Assembly (NCBI GenBank): GCA_035528065.1 | Contig: DATKZH010000341.1 | Span: forward strand, 10,918 to 74,917 | Source: DATKZH01 sp035528065 | GTDB lineage: Bacteria > Planctomycetota > Planctomycetia > Pirellulales > Thermoguttaceae | Reading direction: 5' to 3' | DNA: 64,000 bases | Shown here: positions 7,385 through 15,689 of the stretch, piece by piece | Layout of the letters: the number at the start of each line of letters is the position of its first letter | Numbering within the stretch: position 1 is the first letter of the stretch | Notes under the pieces: generated by a model | Databases searched by the model: none | Seen by the model: only the letters and a program-made list of their open reading frames with translations | What the model was told of the DNA's origin: nothing | Made by a program: the position numbers and the translations under genes

Positions 7385-9532
7385 ATGGAGAGGTTTCGGT
7401 TCGATCGCCTGCTCGAGCTTGTCACCACCGTCGATTTGGTGGTGGGCTTGCTGTGGTTCGGTCTGGCCTGCCTTACCGTCGCGCTTCTGGTGTTGACGCG
7501 GACCCGCTGGGGCCAGTCGCGCCCGCTCAGGAAGTGCCTGGTCCTCTCGTTCCTGGCCCACATGCTCCTGGCCGGCTACGCCACCACCGTCAACATCGTG
7601 GCCTCCGGCCCGCTCCACGCCAAGGAGCCCGTCGTCCGGGTCTCCATCACCGAGCAGGAGATCGAGGACCGATTCGCCGCGCAGGATCCCACCACCACGC
7701 CGCCGCAACCGTGGGAATCGTTCGCCCACGAGTCGGTGGTCCAGCCCGAACCGGCCGATCTCGCCCGGGCCGAACCGGTCGAGTTGCCCGAACCGCAGCG
7801 CCAGCCTCGCCCGGAGCGCACGGGCTTGTCGGAAGCCCCCTCCCTGGAGGACTTGACGCTGGCCGAAGCGGCGCCGCCGGAACCCGAGACGGTGCCCACC
7901 GACACCCCGATGGACGAGACGACTTCGTCCGGCAAGGCGGCCGAGCCGATCCATGCGCCCTCCGCCCAGCGTCGCGAGGGCGCTCGCACGCAGATGCCCA
8001 ACCGCCCCCAGCAAGAGCGACGCCCCGCCCACGCCGACACGCCCCAACTGCGCCCGGAAGAGAGCATCCGAACCGGGCTGCCATCGCCGTTGCTCGAGCA
8101 ACCGCTGCCCATGCCCCGGCTGGCCCACGTCGAGCCAACGCCTAACCCTGAACAATCGCTCCCAGGCGTCCGGGACTCGCTGACTCGCGGCTCGCAAGGC
8201 AAGCCGGCCGAGTGGTCCGACCCGCAAACGCCGCAGCCAGGCACCCAAGCCGACGCGGCGCCGACCCTTGGCACGGGTCCCACGGCCGCCGACTCCGAAG
8301 ATTTGAAACCGCCGTCCCTCGCTGTGCGGGGCCAAGCCGGCCCGTCGGGCTCCAGCCGCCTCGATTCCATCGATGGCAGCACACCGACGCTGGGCCCTCC
8401 CGTGCTTCCCCTCAGCCGTCGCCGCTCGGTGGAGAATCAACTGCCGGCCATCTACCGGCTCCGTGTGGCACCGGATCGCTCCAGGCTCGCCCAAGCCCGC
8501 GGGGCTACCCCCCAGACCGAGGAGGCCGTCAAGGCGGCTCTGGCCTGGTTGGCCAAGACCCAGGCAACGGACGGACATTGGGACGCACGCACGCACAGCG
8601 CAGGACGTGAGTTGCTCGTCGCCGGGCGAGACCGTCAGGGTGCGGGGAGCCAAGCCGACACCGGGCTGACGGGCCTGGCCCTGCTGGCCTTTCTCGCATC
8701 CGGGCACACCCACCAGGACGGCCTCTACCAGGACAATGTCCGCCGCGGGCTGGAATACCTGATCCGCGTGCAACGAGCCGACGGAAACCTCGGCGGAAAG
8801 GCAACCACGTACGCCTACATGTACTGCCACGCCATGGCTGCCTGCGCGATGAGCGAAGCCTACGGGATGACGGGAGATCCGGGCCTGAGGCGACCGGTCG
8901 AGCGGGCGGTCGGCTACACACTCACCGCCCAGGACCCCACTGGAGGCGGGTGGCGATACAACCCTGGTGATCCCGGTGACACCAGCCAGCTCGGATGGCA
9001 GTTGATGGCGCTGAGAAGCGCCGAGCTGGCCGGAATCCCCATCCCGGCAGAGGCCCGACAAGGGGCGCTGAAGTACCTGGACGAGGCCTCTTCCGGGCAA
9101 TACGGGGGGTTGGCTGGCTACCGGCCTGTTGAAGCCCCCAGCCGGGCCATGACCGCCGAGGCCCTCGTCTGCCGTACGTTCCTGGGAATGACCCCCGCCA
9201 ATCCGGCCGCCAAGGAGGCGGCAGACTACCTGATGGGCGAGCTGCCGGGCGACGGGCCCAAGAACCTCTATTACTGGTATTATGGCACCCTTGGGATGTA
9301 CTACCTTCAGGGTACGCACTGGCATCGGTGGAACGCCGCCCTCGGGCGAACGCTGACCGCCAATCAACGCAAATCGGGCCCGCAAGCCGGCAGTTGGGAT
9401 CCCGACACGGTCTGGGGCGGCTATGGCGGTCGCGTCTACAGCACCGCGATTGCGACCCTCTGTCTGGAGGTCTACTACCGATTCCTGCCGCTCTACCTCG
9501 AGGCATCCGCCCCCCGCCGTCCGATCCGCTAG
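7385..9532 (+). CDS. TonB-like membrane protein with terpenoid-cyclase-type toroid
   Basis: A 715-residue protein in three parts. Residues 14-37 and 50-72 are two transmembrane helices. Residues 98-370 are rich in Pro, Glu and Ala, with P-E-P-A and P-Q-P-G pieces, resembling the extended periplasmic spacer of TonB or TolA. Residues 375-705 form an alpha/alpha toroid of the prenyltransferase/squalene-cyclase repeat class, with repeat landmarks K-A-A-L-A-W-L-A-K-T-Q, D-G-H-W and D-P-T-G-G-G-W-R-Y, and a final W-G-G-Y-G-G-R-V-Y-S-T-A. I see no DxDD acid motif of active squalene-hopene cyclases in this region, so a binding rather than catalytic role is likely. It follows exbD by 3 bases and is probably driven by that motor. 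The substrate is unknown. Confidence 0.8.
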   Translation: MERFRFDRLLELVTTVDLVVGLLWFGLACLTVALLVLTRTRWGQSRPLRKCLVLSFLAHMLLAGYATTVNIVASGPLHAKEPVVRVSITEQEIEDRFAAQDPTTTPPQPWESFAHESVVQPEPADLARAEPVELPEPQRQPRPERTGLSEAPSLEDLTLAEAAPPEPETVPTDTPMDETTSSGKAAEPIHAPSAQRREGARTQMPNRPQQERRPAHADTPQLRPEESIRTGLPSPLLEQPLPMPRLAHVEPTPNPEQSLPGVRDSLTRGSQGKPAEWSDPQTPQPGTQADAAPTLGTGPTAADSEDLKPPSLAVRGQAGPSGSSRLDSIDGSTPTLGPPVLPLSRRRSVENQLPAIYRLRVAPDRSRLAQARGATPQTEEAVKAALAWLAKTQATDGHWDARTHSAGRELLVAGRDRQGAGSQADTGLTGLALLAFLASGHTHQDGLYQDNVRRGLEYLIRVQRADGNLGGKATTYAYMYCHAMAACAMSEAYGMTGDPGLRRPVERAVGYTLTAQDPTGGGWRYNPGDPGDTSQLGWQLMALRSAELAGIPIPAEARQGALKYLDEASSGQYGGLAGYRPVEAPSRAMTAEALVCRTFLGMTPANPAAKEAADYLMGELPGDGPKNLYYWYYGTLGMYYLQGTHWHRWNAALGRTLTANQRKSGPQAGSWDPDTVWGGYGGRVYSTAIATLCLEVYYRFLPLYLEASAPRRPIR

Positions 9533-9901
9533 GGCACTTGGCTTCGCACATTCGCTGCAAATGAGTCAAGTTTGTGGGGTTCAGGGGCGGGGTTCAGGAC
9601 TTGGAGTTCCACGTATACACGTAAATCCTGAACCCTGAACCCTGACCACTGACCTCTCGCCTCGGTCTGAGGCCCCGCCCCGCTAGTCTTCAGGGCTCCC
9701 CCGATCGGGCACCCTGGGACTACCGCCCGGTTGGGAACCGTTTGACACACCGGTCCGGCCCAGTAGAATTGATGGGTGAAGAGTTTCCCGCCTTGAAGTA
9801 CGCGCCAAAGCAGATGGGGCCGAGGCGAGGCCGGGGCAATCGCCAGCGGGCACAGTGAGCCCCGGCCGGTAAGCCCATCCCGTTCTCAATCCCACGAGGG
9901 T
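9533..9901. other. Intergenic region with inverted word repeats
   Basis: No gene is seen. Positions 9577-9598 carry two copies of GGGTTCAGG, and 9627-9646 carry the complement as CCTGAACCCTGAACCCTG, so the two halves can pair as a hairpin around an ACGTATACACGT core. The rest probably holds the tatA promoter. Confidence 0.6.
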
Positions 9902-9907
9902 ATGACA

Positions 9908-10111
9908 ATGTTTGCCCCACTTGCTGTCATGTTCGGAATGCCCGGGCCGCTTGAGATGTTGATCGTCGCGGCCATCATCCTCCTATTGTTCGGCAATCGC
10001 CTCCCCAGCGTGATGCGGTCCCTCGGCCGCGGCGTGGTGGAGTTCAAGAAGGGGATTCAAGGGATCGAGGACGACGTCGAAAAGGCTGGCAGCGCCAAGA
10101 AGGAAGAATAG
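9908..10111 (+). CDS. tatA: Sec-independent translocase subunit TatA (short form)
   Basis: A 67-residue protein with the TatA/TatE plan: a short N-terminal segment, one transmembrane helix at about residues 13-31 with G-P-L-E-M-L-I-V-A-A-I-I-L-L-L-F-G, the hinge F-G-N-R-L-P, then the amphipathic helix M-R-S-L-G-R-G-V-V-E-F-K-K-G and a charged tail. TatA forms the pore that moves folded twin-arginine proteins. Two in-frame ATGs exist (9902 and 9908). I chose 9908 because GAGGG at 9896-9900 is 7 bases away from it and too close to the first. At least two proteins in the window (36932 and 42551) carry Tat signals. Confidence 0.9.
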   Translation: MFAPLAVMFGMPGPLEMLIVAAIILLLFGNRLPSVMRSLGRGVVEFKKGIQGIEDDVEKAGSAKKEE

Positions 10112-10291
10112 CCTGACGGCCAAGCACGCATCGACGCTCGCGGGCCCCCGTTCGATCGGCTGCTTCGGAAGCGCGGTTTGACGGAGACGGACAGGTTGGC
10201 TCGCCGCTCGGTTCAGCGATCCGAGTCCAAGCTGGGCGATACGCACTGCGCCGGTCGTTGCGCGGCAAGATACTCCTGAGAGGTAAACCTG

Positions 10292-10678
10292 ATGGACGTT
10301 CTGTTCGGTTTCTTTTCGCCCGGCCCGATGGAGATGGTGATCATCCTCCTGATTGCCGTGCTGTTGTTCGGAAAGCGGCTCCCGGAGGTGGGGCGTTCGC
10401 TGGGAAAAGGGATCATCGAGTTCAAGAAGGGCGTTCGTGGGCTCGAAGACGATCTCGACTCCGCATCCTCCTCTTCCAGCACGCCCCCCGGTCACGAGGA
10501 CGTCGACGACCACGACGAAGCGACGGCCCCCAAGTTCGAGCCCCCCACGGCCGAGCCCAAGGCGGAATCGGCCGACCAGCCGGGGGGCGAGACCACGGAT
10601 CAACCCGAGGCAGGATCGGCTGACGAGTCCCAACTCGCGTCGGCCGAGGAACCCAAGGCCGAGGCGGGCCAAGCCTGA
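10292..10678 (+). CDS. tatA: TatA-type translocase subunit (long form)
   Basis: A 128-residue second TatA-type protein: transmembrane helix around residues 10-27 (G-P-M-E-M-V-I-I-L-L-I-A-V-L-L-F-G), hinge F-G-K-R-L-P-E-V, amphipathic helix G-R-S-L-G-K-G-I-I-E-F-K-K-G, then a long acidic Ser/Pro/Glu tail. The E-F-K-K-G-V-x-G-L-E-D-D segment is characteristic of the family. It lies 180 bases after the first copy and shares its core, suggesting a tandem duplication with a different tail. It could act as the TatB-like partner; I call it TatA because the F-G hinge is of the TatA type. The start has GAGAGG upstream. Confidence 0.88.
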   Translation: MDVLFGFFSPGPMEMVIILLIAVLLFGKRLPEVGRSLGKGIIEFKKGVRGLEDDLDSASSSSSTPPGHEDVDDHDEATAPKFEPPTAEPKAESADQPGGETTDQPEAGSADESQLASAEEPKAEAGQA

Positions 10679-10735
10679 ACGGCCCACCAGCCCATCCCGG
10701 TCGCAACGGCGAACCGGACAGATAAGCCCAAACGG

Positions 10736-10809
10736 GGGCGGCTAGCTCAGTCGGTTAGAGCGCTATCCTCACACGGTAGAAGTCGCTGGTTCGAGTCCAG
10801 TGCCGCCCA
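10736..10809 (+). tRNA. tRNA-Val (anticodon CAC)
   Basis: A full cloverleaf can be drawn: acceptor stem GGGCGGC (10736-10742) with GCCGCCC (10802-10808) and discriminator A10809; D stem GCTC/GAGC; anticodon stem CTATC/GGTAG with one U-G pair and the loop CTCACAC, giving anticodon CAC at 10770-10772; T arm GCTGG-TTCGAGT-CCAGT. The CCA end is not encoded. It reads the valine codon GTG. Confidence 0.93.
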
Positions 10810-10832
10810 CATAAACCCCTGTATAGGTTCGT

Positions 10833-10880
10833 AAGCCCCCGCATTCTTCGGGAATCGCGGGGGCTTGTTGCTTCTTGCAC
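10833..10880 (+). terminator. Hairpin terminator after tRNA-Val
   Basis: A perfect 10-bp stem (AAGCCCCCGC at 10833-10842, complement at 10857-10866) is topped by a further ATTC/GAAT pairing around a TTCG-type loop and is followed by a T-rich stretch. It starts 24 bases after the tRNA. Confidence 0.7.
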
Positions 10881-10989
10881 GAAGCCGCTCGGCAGTCGGT
10901 GGAAACTGGCGTACGCGGGTGATCGCGGCTATGATGCGGACGGAAGATATCGGACACGTGAGGGGACGTTCGATGGCAAGAGGGGAACG

Positions 10990-13902
10990 ATGATGCTGCG
11001 ATGCGAGACTCATTTTGACGGCAAGGCGGCCAATGGGCCGTGCTGGTTGGCCTGGCTGATTGCCTTGTTGAGCCTGACTCCTATCGCCGCGTTGGCCCAG
11101 CCGGTGCCCGACCGCGACACGCTGCTGTTGGCCCAATTCGATCGGTCGGTGGATGCCGACTACGCGATCGGCTCGGCGACGGCCGACACGCGGGTCACCA
11201 CCACCGGCTCGCAGGGCGGCCGATTCGGCGGCGGCGTCGACCTGGCGGCACGCGAGGGGATCTCGTTCGTCGCCGGCGACGGCAACTTCCATCCCCCGGA
11301 AGGCACGATCGAGTTTTGGGTCAAGTCGCACTGGCCGGGCAATGACCCCGAGACGCACCGCTTCGTCTCTTGCCGAATGGGAGAGAGAGAGTACGTCAAC
11401 ATCAACTGCCTGGGGGGCGGGCGCCTGGGCATCGCGGTCGCCGCGGGGGAAGGCGACGATTGGACGTGGCGCCGGGCCGACGCCCTCATCGCCGACTGGA
11501 AGCCCGACACGTGGCACCACGTGGCCTTTGCCTGGGGACGCAGCGAGCTGCACGTGTACGTGGACGGAGAGGAAGGTCCGCGGGCGGCCACCGACGCCCG
11601 GATGCCTAGTGAAGCTCCTGAAGTGATCAGTCTGACCGGGGCCGACGCGGTGATCGACGCGTTTCGGATCTCGAAGCGGAGGTTCACCGTCGAGGACGCC
11701 CGGGCCTCGATCGAACAGGCGCTGCATACGCCGTATCGGCACGCGAGCGACCTGGGCTGGACGCCGGCCGACGCGGCGATGCTCGACGAGCGGAGGCTGT
11801 TGGGCGACGTCGCCGTCCCGCTCATCCTCGAAAGTGCGCGATACTCGAAGGGGATCGCGTGTCTCTGCGGCACGGAAATCTCGACCCGCCTGGAAGAGCC
11901 TTTCGAGACGTTCGAGGCCACGGTGGGCGTTTGCCCCCTGTCGCCGCCGGGCACGTCATGCTCGTTTGAAGTGTTGGGCGACGGCAAGCGGCTCTTTGAG
12001 TCCGGGCCGCGAACGGTTGAGCAATCGCCGCTCCCCGTCCGTGTCGAGATCGCGGGCGTCAAGCAGCTCACGCTTGCGACGCGGCGCGGGCCCGCGCAAG
12101 CGGCGGGGCGGCCCGGCCACGGCATTTGGGCCGGTGCCGTCCTGCGACGGAGCACGGAGGGGGAAGTGCTCCAGGCCGCCAGGCAGCTCAAGCCGGCAGA
12201 GATCGACATGTATCGCCGGCAAGAGGCCGCGGACGACTACTCCTTCCCGCTCGACACGCAGTCGCCACTGGTGGTGGCCGGCAAGTGCTGGGAAGACGAG
12301 ATCGATCCGGCCCGGCCGCCGGCGCCCGAGAGCGTCGGCCGGCCTCTCGAAGCGTTTGCTACGCCCGGCGAGTACGAGCCGGTCAACTTCGTAGTCTACG
12401 CCGCCAAGGATCTGGATGACCTTGCCGTGGAGGTGACCGACTTGCACACGGGCGATTCGGTGCTTCCGAAGGGCCGGATCGACGTGCGCCTTGTCCTTCG
12501 CCGCCTGATGCGCGACCTGTACACGCTCCCGCCGGAGCGATCCACGGTCGTATCCCGATTCATCCTGCCGTACCAGCAGCTCGACGTCCTCGCCGGCACG
12601 CTCCGCGAGTATCACCTGATCGTTCATGTACCGGACGAGGCGAAGCCGGGCAAGTACACGGGCTCGGTGCGATTGACGCCGGCCGGCGAAGACACGCTCG
12701 AGCTTCCGTTTGTGTTCGAGGTCCTGCCGTTCCGGCTGCGCCCGCTCAAGGAGCGGGGATACGGAGTCTACTATCGGTTCCCTGCCATGGAGGATGACTG
12801 GTCGCAAATCGACGTCGAGCTGGCCGACGTCCGCGCCCATGGGGGGAACATGCTCAAAAGCGACCTGGGCGTGGAGTACGAGGCGGCGGACGGAGACGTC
12901 AAGCCGTCGTACGCGCCGCTCGAGCGCGGGCTGGCCGTGCTCAGGAAGCACGGGTTTCACGGCCCCTTCCCGGTGAGCACCGGCTGCGAGCACGCGGCGC
13001 GGCTCCTCGGCTACAACCCGGTGGAGGACGACGCCGACCCGGCGGCCAGGGAGCGGTTCTTCCAGGTCGTCCAAGGGGCGATGGAAGGACTCGTCAAGCT
13101 CTCGGAAAAGTACCCCGAGTTCGAGTTCCTGCCCACGCACATGGACGAGGTCTTCGGCCGCGAAAGGCTTCCGCGGTACATCCGGTTGACCGAGGCGGTG
13201 CGCCAGGTGCCGTCGCTGCGGGTGTACATCACCCTGCACAACGATCCCAAGCGCGACGTGGCCGAAATGATGCGCCGGTGCGATCCGTACGTCGACGTGC
13301 GGTGCTACAACGGGCACTGCATGGACTCGTGGATCCGCGCGGGCAACACGTTCGAGGATCTTCGCCGCCAGCTCGATGAGGCGGGCGACGAAGCCTGGCT
13401 CTACCACAACATCCGCGGGGCGTTCTTCCCGGCGGAGTGGACGCGCCTGGTCAACGGCTACTACATGTGGACCAGCCCGCTCAAGGTGCACGTGCCCTGG
13501 ATGTACTATTCGTTCAAGGGCAGCCCGTTCGATGCCACCGACGGCCCCCGGCTCCGCGGCGGCGACTTTGCATACGCCGTGCCGCACCCGGACGACCCGA
13601 CCCAAATGGTCCCCACGCGGCACTGGGAGGGCTTCCGCGAGGGCATTGACGACATGCGGTACCTGACGACGCTGGAAGCCGTGGTCGCCGAGCACGAGGG
13701 GGCGCGCGAGGCCGCATCGGCCCGCAAGTGGCTGGAAGGTCTCCGCCGCGGGGTCACGCCGGGGCACGCCGACCTGGAGCCGATCGAGGAGGAGAGCCCG
13801 CTTCTGGTCTGGCTCGCCGGAAAGCTGGACGGGGCCGACTACCGGCGCATCCGTCGCCAGGCGGCGGAGCACATCGTGCGGCTCGAGGGACTGCCGCGGT
13901 AG
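10990..13902 (+). CDS. Secreted GH123-like (DUF4091) glycoside hydrolase with LamG domain
   Basis: A 970-residue exported protein. Residues 1-37 are a signal peptide. Residues 50-235 look like a LamG/concanavalin-type lectin domain (E-G-T-I-E-F-W-V-K-S, then D-T-W-H-H-V-A-F-A-W). Residues 275-390 resemble an NPCBM carbohydrate-binding module (Y-S-K-G-I-A, E-T-F-E-A-T-V-G-V). The C-terminal half matches the GH123/DUF4091 TIM-barrel class, with a leading beta domain and the acidic pair H-M-D-E at Asp719-Glu720, the position expected for the substrate-assisted Asp-Glu pair of GH123 beta-N-acetylgalactosaminidases. It precedes three sulfatases, which fits breakdown of a sulfated amino-sugar glycan. 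GAGGGGAACG precedes the start. The exact substrate is unknown. Confidence 0.78.
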   Translation: MMLRCETHFDGKAANGPCWLAWLIALLSLTPIAALAQPVPDRDTLLLAQFDRSVDADYAIGSATADTRVTTTGSQGGRFGGGVDLAAREGISFVAGDGNFHPPEGTIEFWVKSHWPGNDPETHRFVSCRMGEREYVNINCLGGGRLGIAVAAGEGDDWTWRRADALIADWKPDTWHHVAFAWGRSELHVYVDGEEGPRAATDARMPSEAPEVISLTGADAVIDAFRISKRRFTVEDARASIEQALHTPYRHASDLGWTPADAAMLDERRLLGDVAVPLILESARYSKGIACLCGTEISTRLEEPFETFEATVGVCPLSPPGTSCSFEVLGDGKRLFESGPRTVEQSPLPVRVEIAGVKQLTLATRRGPAQAAGRPGHGIWAGAVLRRSTEGEVLQAARQLKPAEIDMYRRQEAADDYSFPLDTQSPLVVAGKCWEDEIDPARPPAPESVGRPLEAFATPGEYEPVNFVVYAAKDLDDLAVEVTDLHTGDSVLPKGRIDVRLVLRRLMRDLYTLPPERSTVVSRFILPYQQLDVLAGTLREYHLIVHVPDEAKPGKYTGSVRLTPAGEDTLELPFVFEVLPFRLRPLKERGYGVYYRFPAMEDDWSQIDVELADVRAHGGNMLKSDLGVEYEAADGDVKPSYAPLERGLAVLRKHGFHGPFPVSTGCEHAARLLGYNPVEDDADPAARERFFQVVQGAMEGLVKLSEKYPEFEFLPTHMDEVFGRERLPRYIRLTEAVRQVPSLRVYITLHNDPKRDVAEMMRRCDPYVDVRCYNGHCMDSWIRAGNTFEDLRRQLDEAGDEAWLYHNIRGAFFPAEWTRLVNGYYMWTSPLKVHVPWMYYSFKGSPFDATDGPRLRGGDFAYAVPHPDDPTQMVPTRHWEGFREGIDDMRYLTTLEAVVAEHEGAREAASARKWLEGLRRGVTPGHADLEPIEEESPLLVWLAGKLDGADYRRIRRQAAEHIVRLEGLPR

Positions 13903-13967
13903 ACGCCGTCGTCGCCGGGACAGTAGACTCGTAGAGTGATCGTAACGTTTCACGGCGTTCGATGAAG

Positions 13968-14089
13968 GTAGCAGGCACACGCCGTGTGCCGTCCGCGGAC
14001 GTCGTGTTCAGGTCAGACCAACGACGCGTCCAAGCGACTCTGCGGCGTATTGGTCGCCGCGCGGACGGCACACGGCGTGTGCCTGCTAC
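13968..14089. repeat. REP-like inverted pair (30-bp perfect arms)
   Basis: Arms at 13968-13997 and 14060-14089 are perfect inverted complements of 30 bp, beginning GTAGCAGGCACACG on the left. Each arm also contains its own palindrome GGCACAC-GCC-GTGTGCC. A related pair lies at 19207-19265. This resembles REP/BIME elements mobilised by RAYT transposases; no RAYT gene is in the window. Confidence 0.85.
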
Positions 14090-14149
14090 AGCGGTCGAAA
14101 GAGGGCAACGCGCATGGGGGCAAAACGGATCAACAACGGAGGTCTACCG

Positions 14150-15607
14150 ATGCGACTTCTCGCGAGATGGCTCCTGGTGAGCGCGTCTGTACTGGGCGCG
14201 CTGCTTCCCTTTGGCGCGTTCGTGCGCCCTTGCCACGGCGGCGAAACCAAGCGGCCCAACATCATCTTCCTGTTGACCGACGATCAACGGTGGGACACGC
14301 TCGGCTGCATGGGCAACTCGATCATCCAGACGCCCAACGTCGACCGGCTGGCCGCCCAGGGCGTCGTGTTCGATCATTGCTTCGTGACCACGTCGATCTG
14401 CATGACCAACCGGGCGTGCATCTTCACGGGCCAGTATGCCGCGCGGCACGGCGTGTGGGACTTTCGGACGATCTTCTCGCCGGAGCAGCTCGCCCAGACG
14501 TATCCGGGCCTGCTCAAACGGGCCGGCTACTACGTCGGGTTCATCGGCAAGTGGGGCGTGGGAAAGCCGCCCGACGACCTGTTCGACTACAACCAGGGCT
14601 GGCCCGGGCAGAATCGGTATTACGAGAAACTGAAGGGCGAGGACCCGTTTGAGTATCTGGCGCCGGGGCCCGACCGGAAACGCCTCGTCGCCCGGCAGCG
14701 TGACCGCGTGCATCTGACAGCGAACATGGGCGACCAGGCGCTCGAGTTCCTCGACGGCGCCCCGGCCGATCGGCCGTTCTGCCTCGCCTTCAGCTTCAAG
14801 GCGCCGCACTGCCAGGACGGCCAGCCCGCGTTTCGCCAGTTCCCTTACGACGCCAACTTGCACGGTCTATATCAGGACGTGACCATCCCGCCCGCGCCGC
14901 TTTCCGATCCGGCCTTTTTCGACGCCCTGCCGGAGTTTCTCAAGACCTCGGAGAACCGCCGTCGCTGGGAGCTGCGCTTCGCCACGCCCGAGATGTACCA
15001 GCACTCGGTCAAATCGTACTACCGGCTCGTGAGCGGCGTGGACCGGGTCGTGGGGCAAATCGTGGAGAAGCTCAAGGAGAAGGGGTTGGCGGACAACACC
15101 GTCATCCTCTACACCGGCGACAACGGATTCTACCTGGGCGAGCGCGGTTTCGCGGGCAAGTGGTTTCCGCACGAGGTGTCGATCCGCGTGCCGCTGGTCG
15201 TCTACGACCCGAGGCTTCCCGCGGCCGAGCGCGGCACGCGCCGCGACGAGGCGGTCTTGAGCATCGACATGGCGCCGACGATGCTCGAAATGGCCGGCGT
15301 CGAGGTCCCCGACGCGATGCAGGGGCGGAGCCTGATGCCGCTGGTGAAAGGCGAGACGCCCGAGTGGCGCACGGAGTTCTTCTACGAGCACTTGTTCAAA
15401 CATCCGACAATCCCCTGCTCGGAGGCCGTGCGCGACTCGCGGTACAAGTACATCCGCTTCGTCGAGAGCGACCCGCTTTGCGAGGAGCTGTACGACCTGG
15501 AGAGCGACCCCGACGAAGCCCACAACCTGACCAACGACCCCGCGCACGCCGAGACGCTCGAGCGGATGCGCGAGAAGTGGACGGCGTGGCACCAGCGCGC
15601 GAAATAG
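14150..15607 (+). CDS. Sulfatase, S1 family (CMTNR active-site variant)
   Basis: A 485-residue exported sulfatase. Signal peptide residues 1-31. The N-terminal metal motif is seen in P-N-I-I-F-L-L-T-D-D-Q (Asp44, Asp45). The formylglycine site is C84-M-T-N-R88-A, where the proline of the usual C-x-P-x-R is replaced by threonine. G-K-W-G follows, and D-N-G-F-Y-L-G-E-R-G-F-A-G-K-W later supplies the second metal-binding Asp-Asn pair. It should hydrolyse sulfate esters after maturation by FGE or anSME, neither of which is encoded here. Start 14150 has GGAGG at an 8-base spacing and begins the signal peptide; the frame is open back to 14114. It is the first of three tandem sulfatases. Confidence 0.88.
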   Translation: MRLLARWLLVSASVLGALLPFGAFVRPCHGGETKRPNIIFLLTDDQRWDTLGCMGNSIIQTPNVDRLAAQGVVFDHCFVTTSICMTNRACIFTGQYAARHGVWDFRTIFSPEQLAQTYPGLLKRAGYYVGFIGKWGVGKPPDDLFDYNQGWPGQNRYYEKLKGEDPFEYLAPGPDRKRLVARQRDRVHLTANMGDQALEFLDGAPADRPFCLAFSFKAPHCQDGQPAFRQFPYDANLHGLYQDVTIPPAPLSDPAFFDALPEFLKTSENRRRWELRFATPEMYQHSVKSYYRLVSGVDRVVGQIVEKLKEKGLADNTVILYTGDNGFYLGERGFAGKWFPHEVSIRVPLVVYDPRLPAAERGTRRDEAVLSIDMAPTMLEMAGVEVPDAMQGRSLMPLVKGETPEWRTEFFYEHLFKHPTIPCSEAVRDSRYKYIRFVESDPLCEELYDLESDPDEAHNLTNDPAHAETLERMREKWTAWHQRAK

Positions 15608-15689
15608 AGCATATCGCTGGTCCGCCGTGCTTCAGGAACCCCGCAGCCGCTTGCGGCTTCGGCCTCCCCAAGCGAGGAAACAATTCGCC

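Noticed and set aside
6887..9385. Antisense ORF (832 codons) across exbD and the TonB-like gene
   Set aside because: It overlaps two strongly supported genes and its product is a Gly/Arg-rich shadow.
11956..13980. Antisense ORF (674 codons) across the GH123-like gene
   Set aside because: Shadow of a well-supported gene; no start context or domain.
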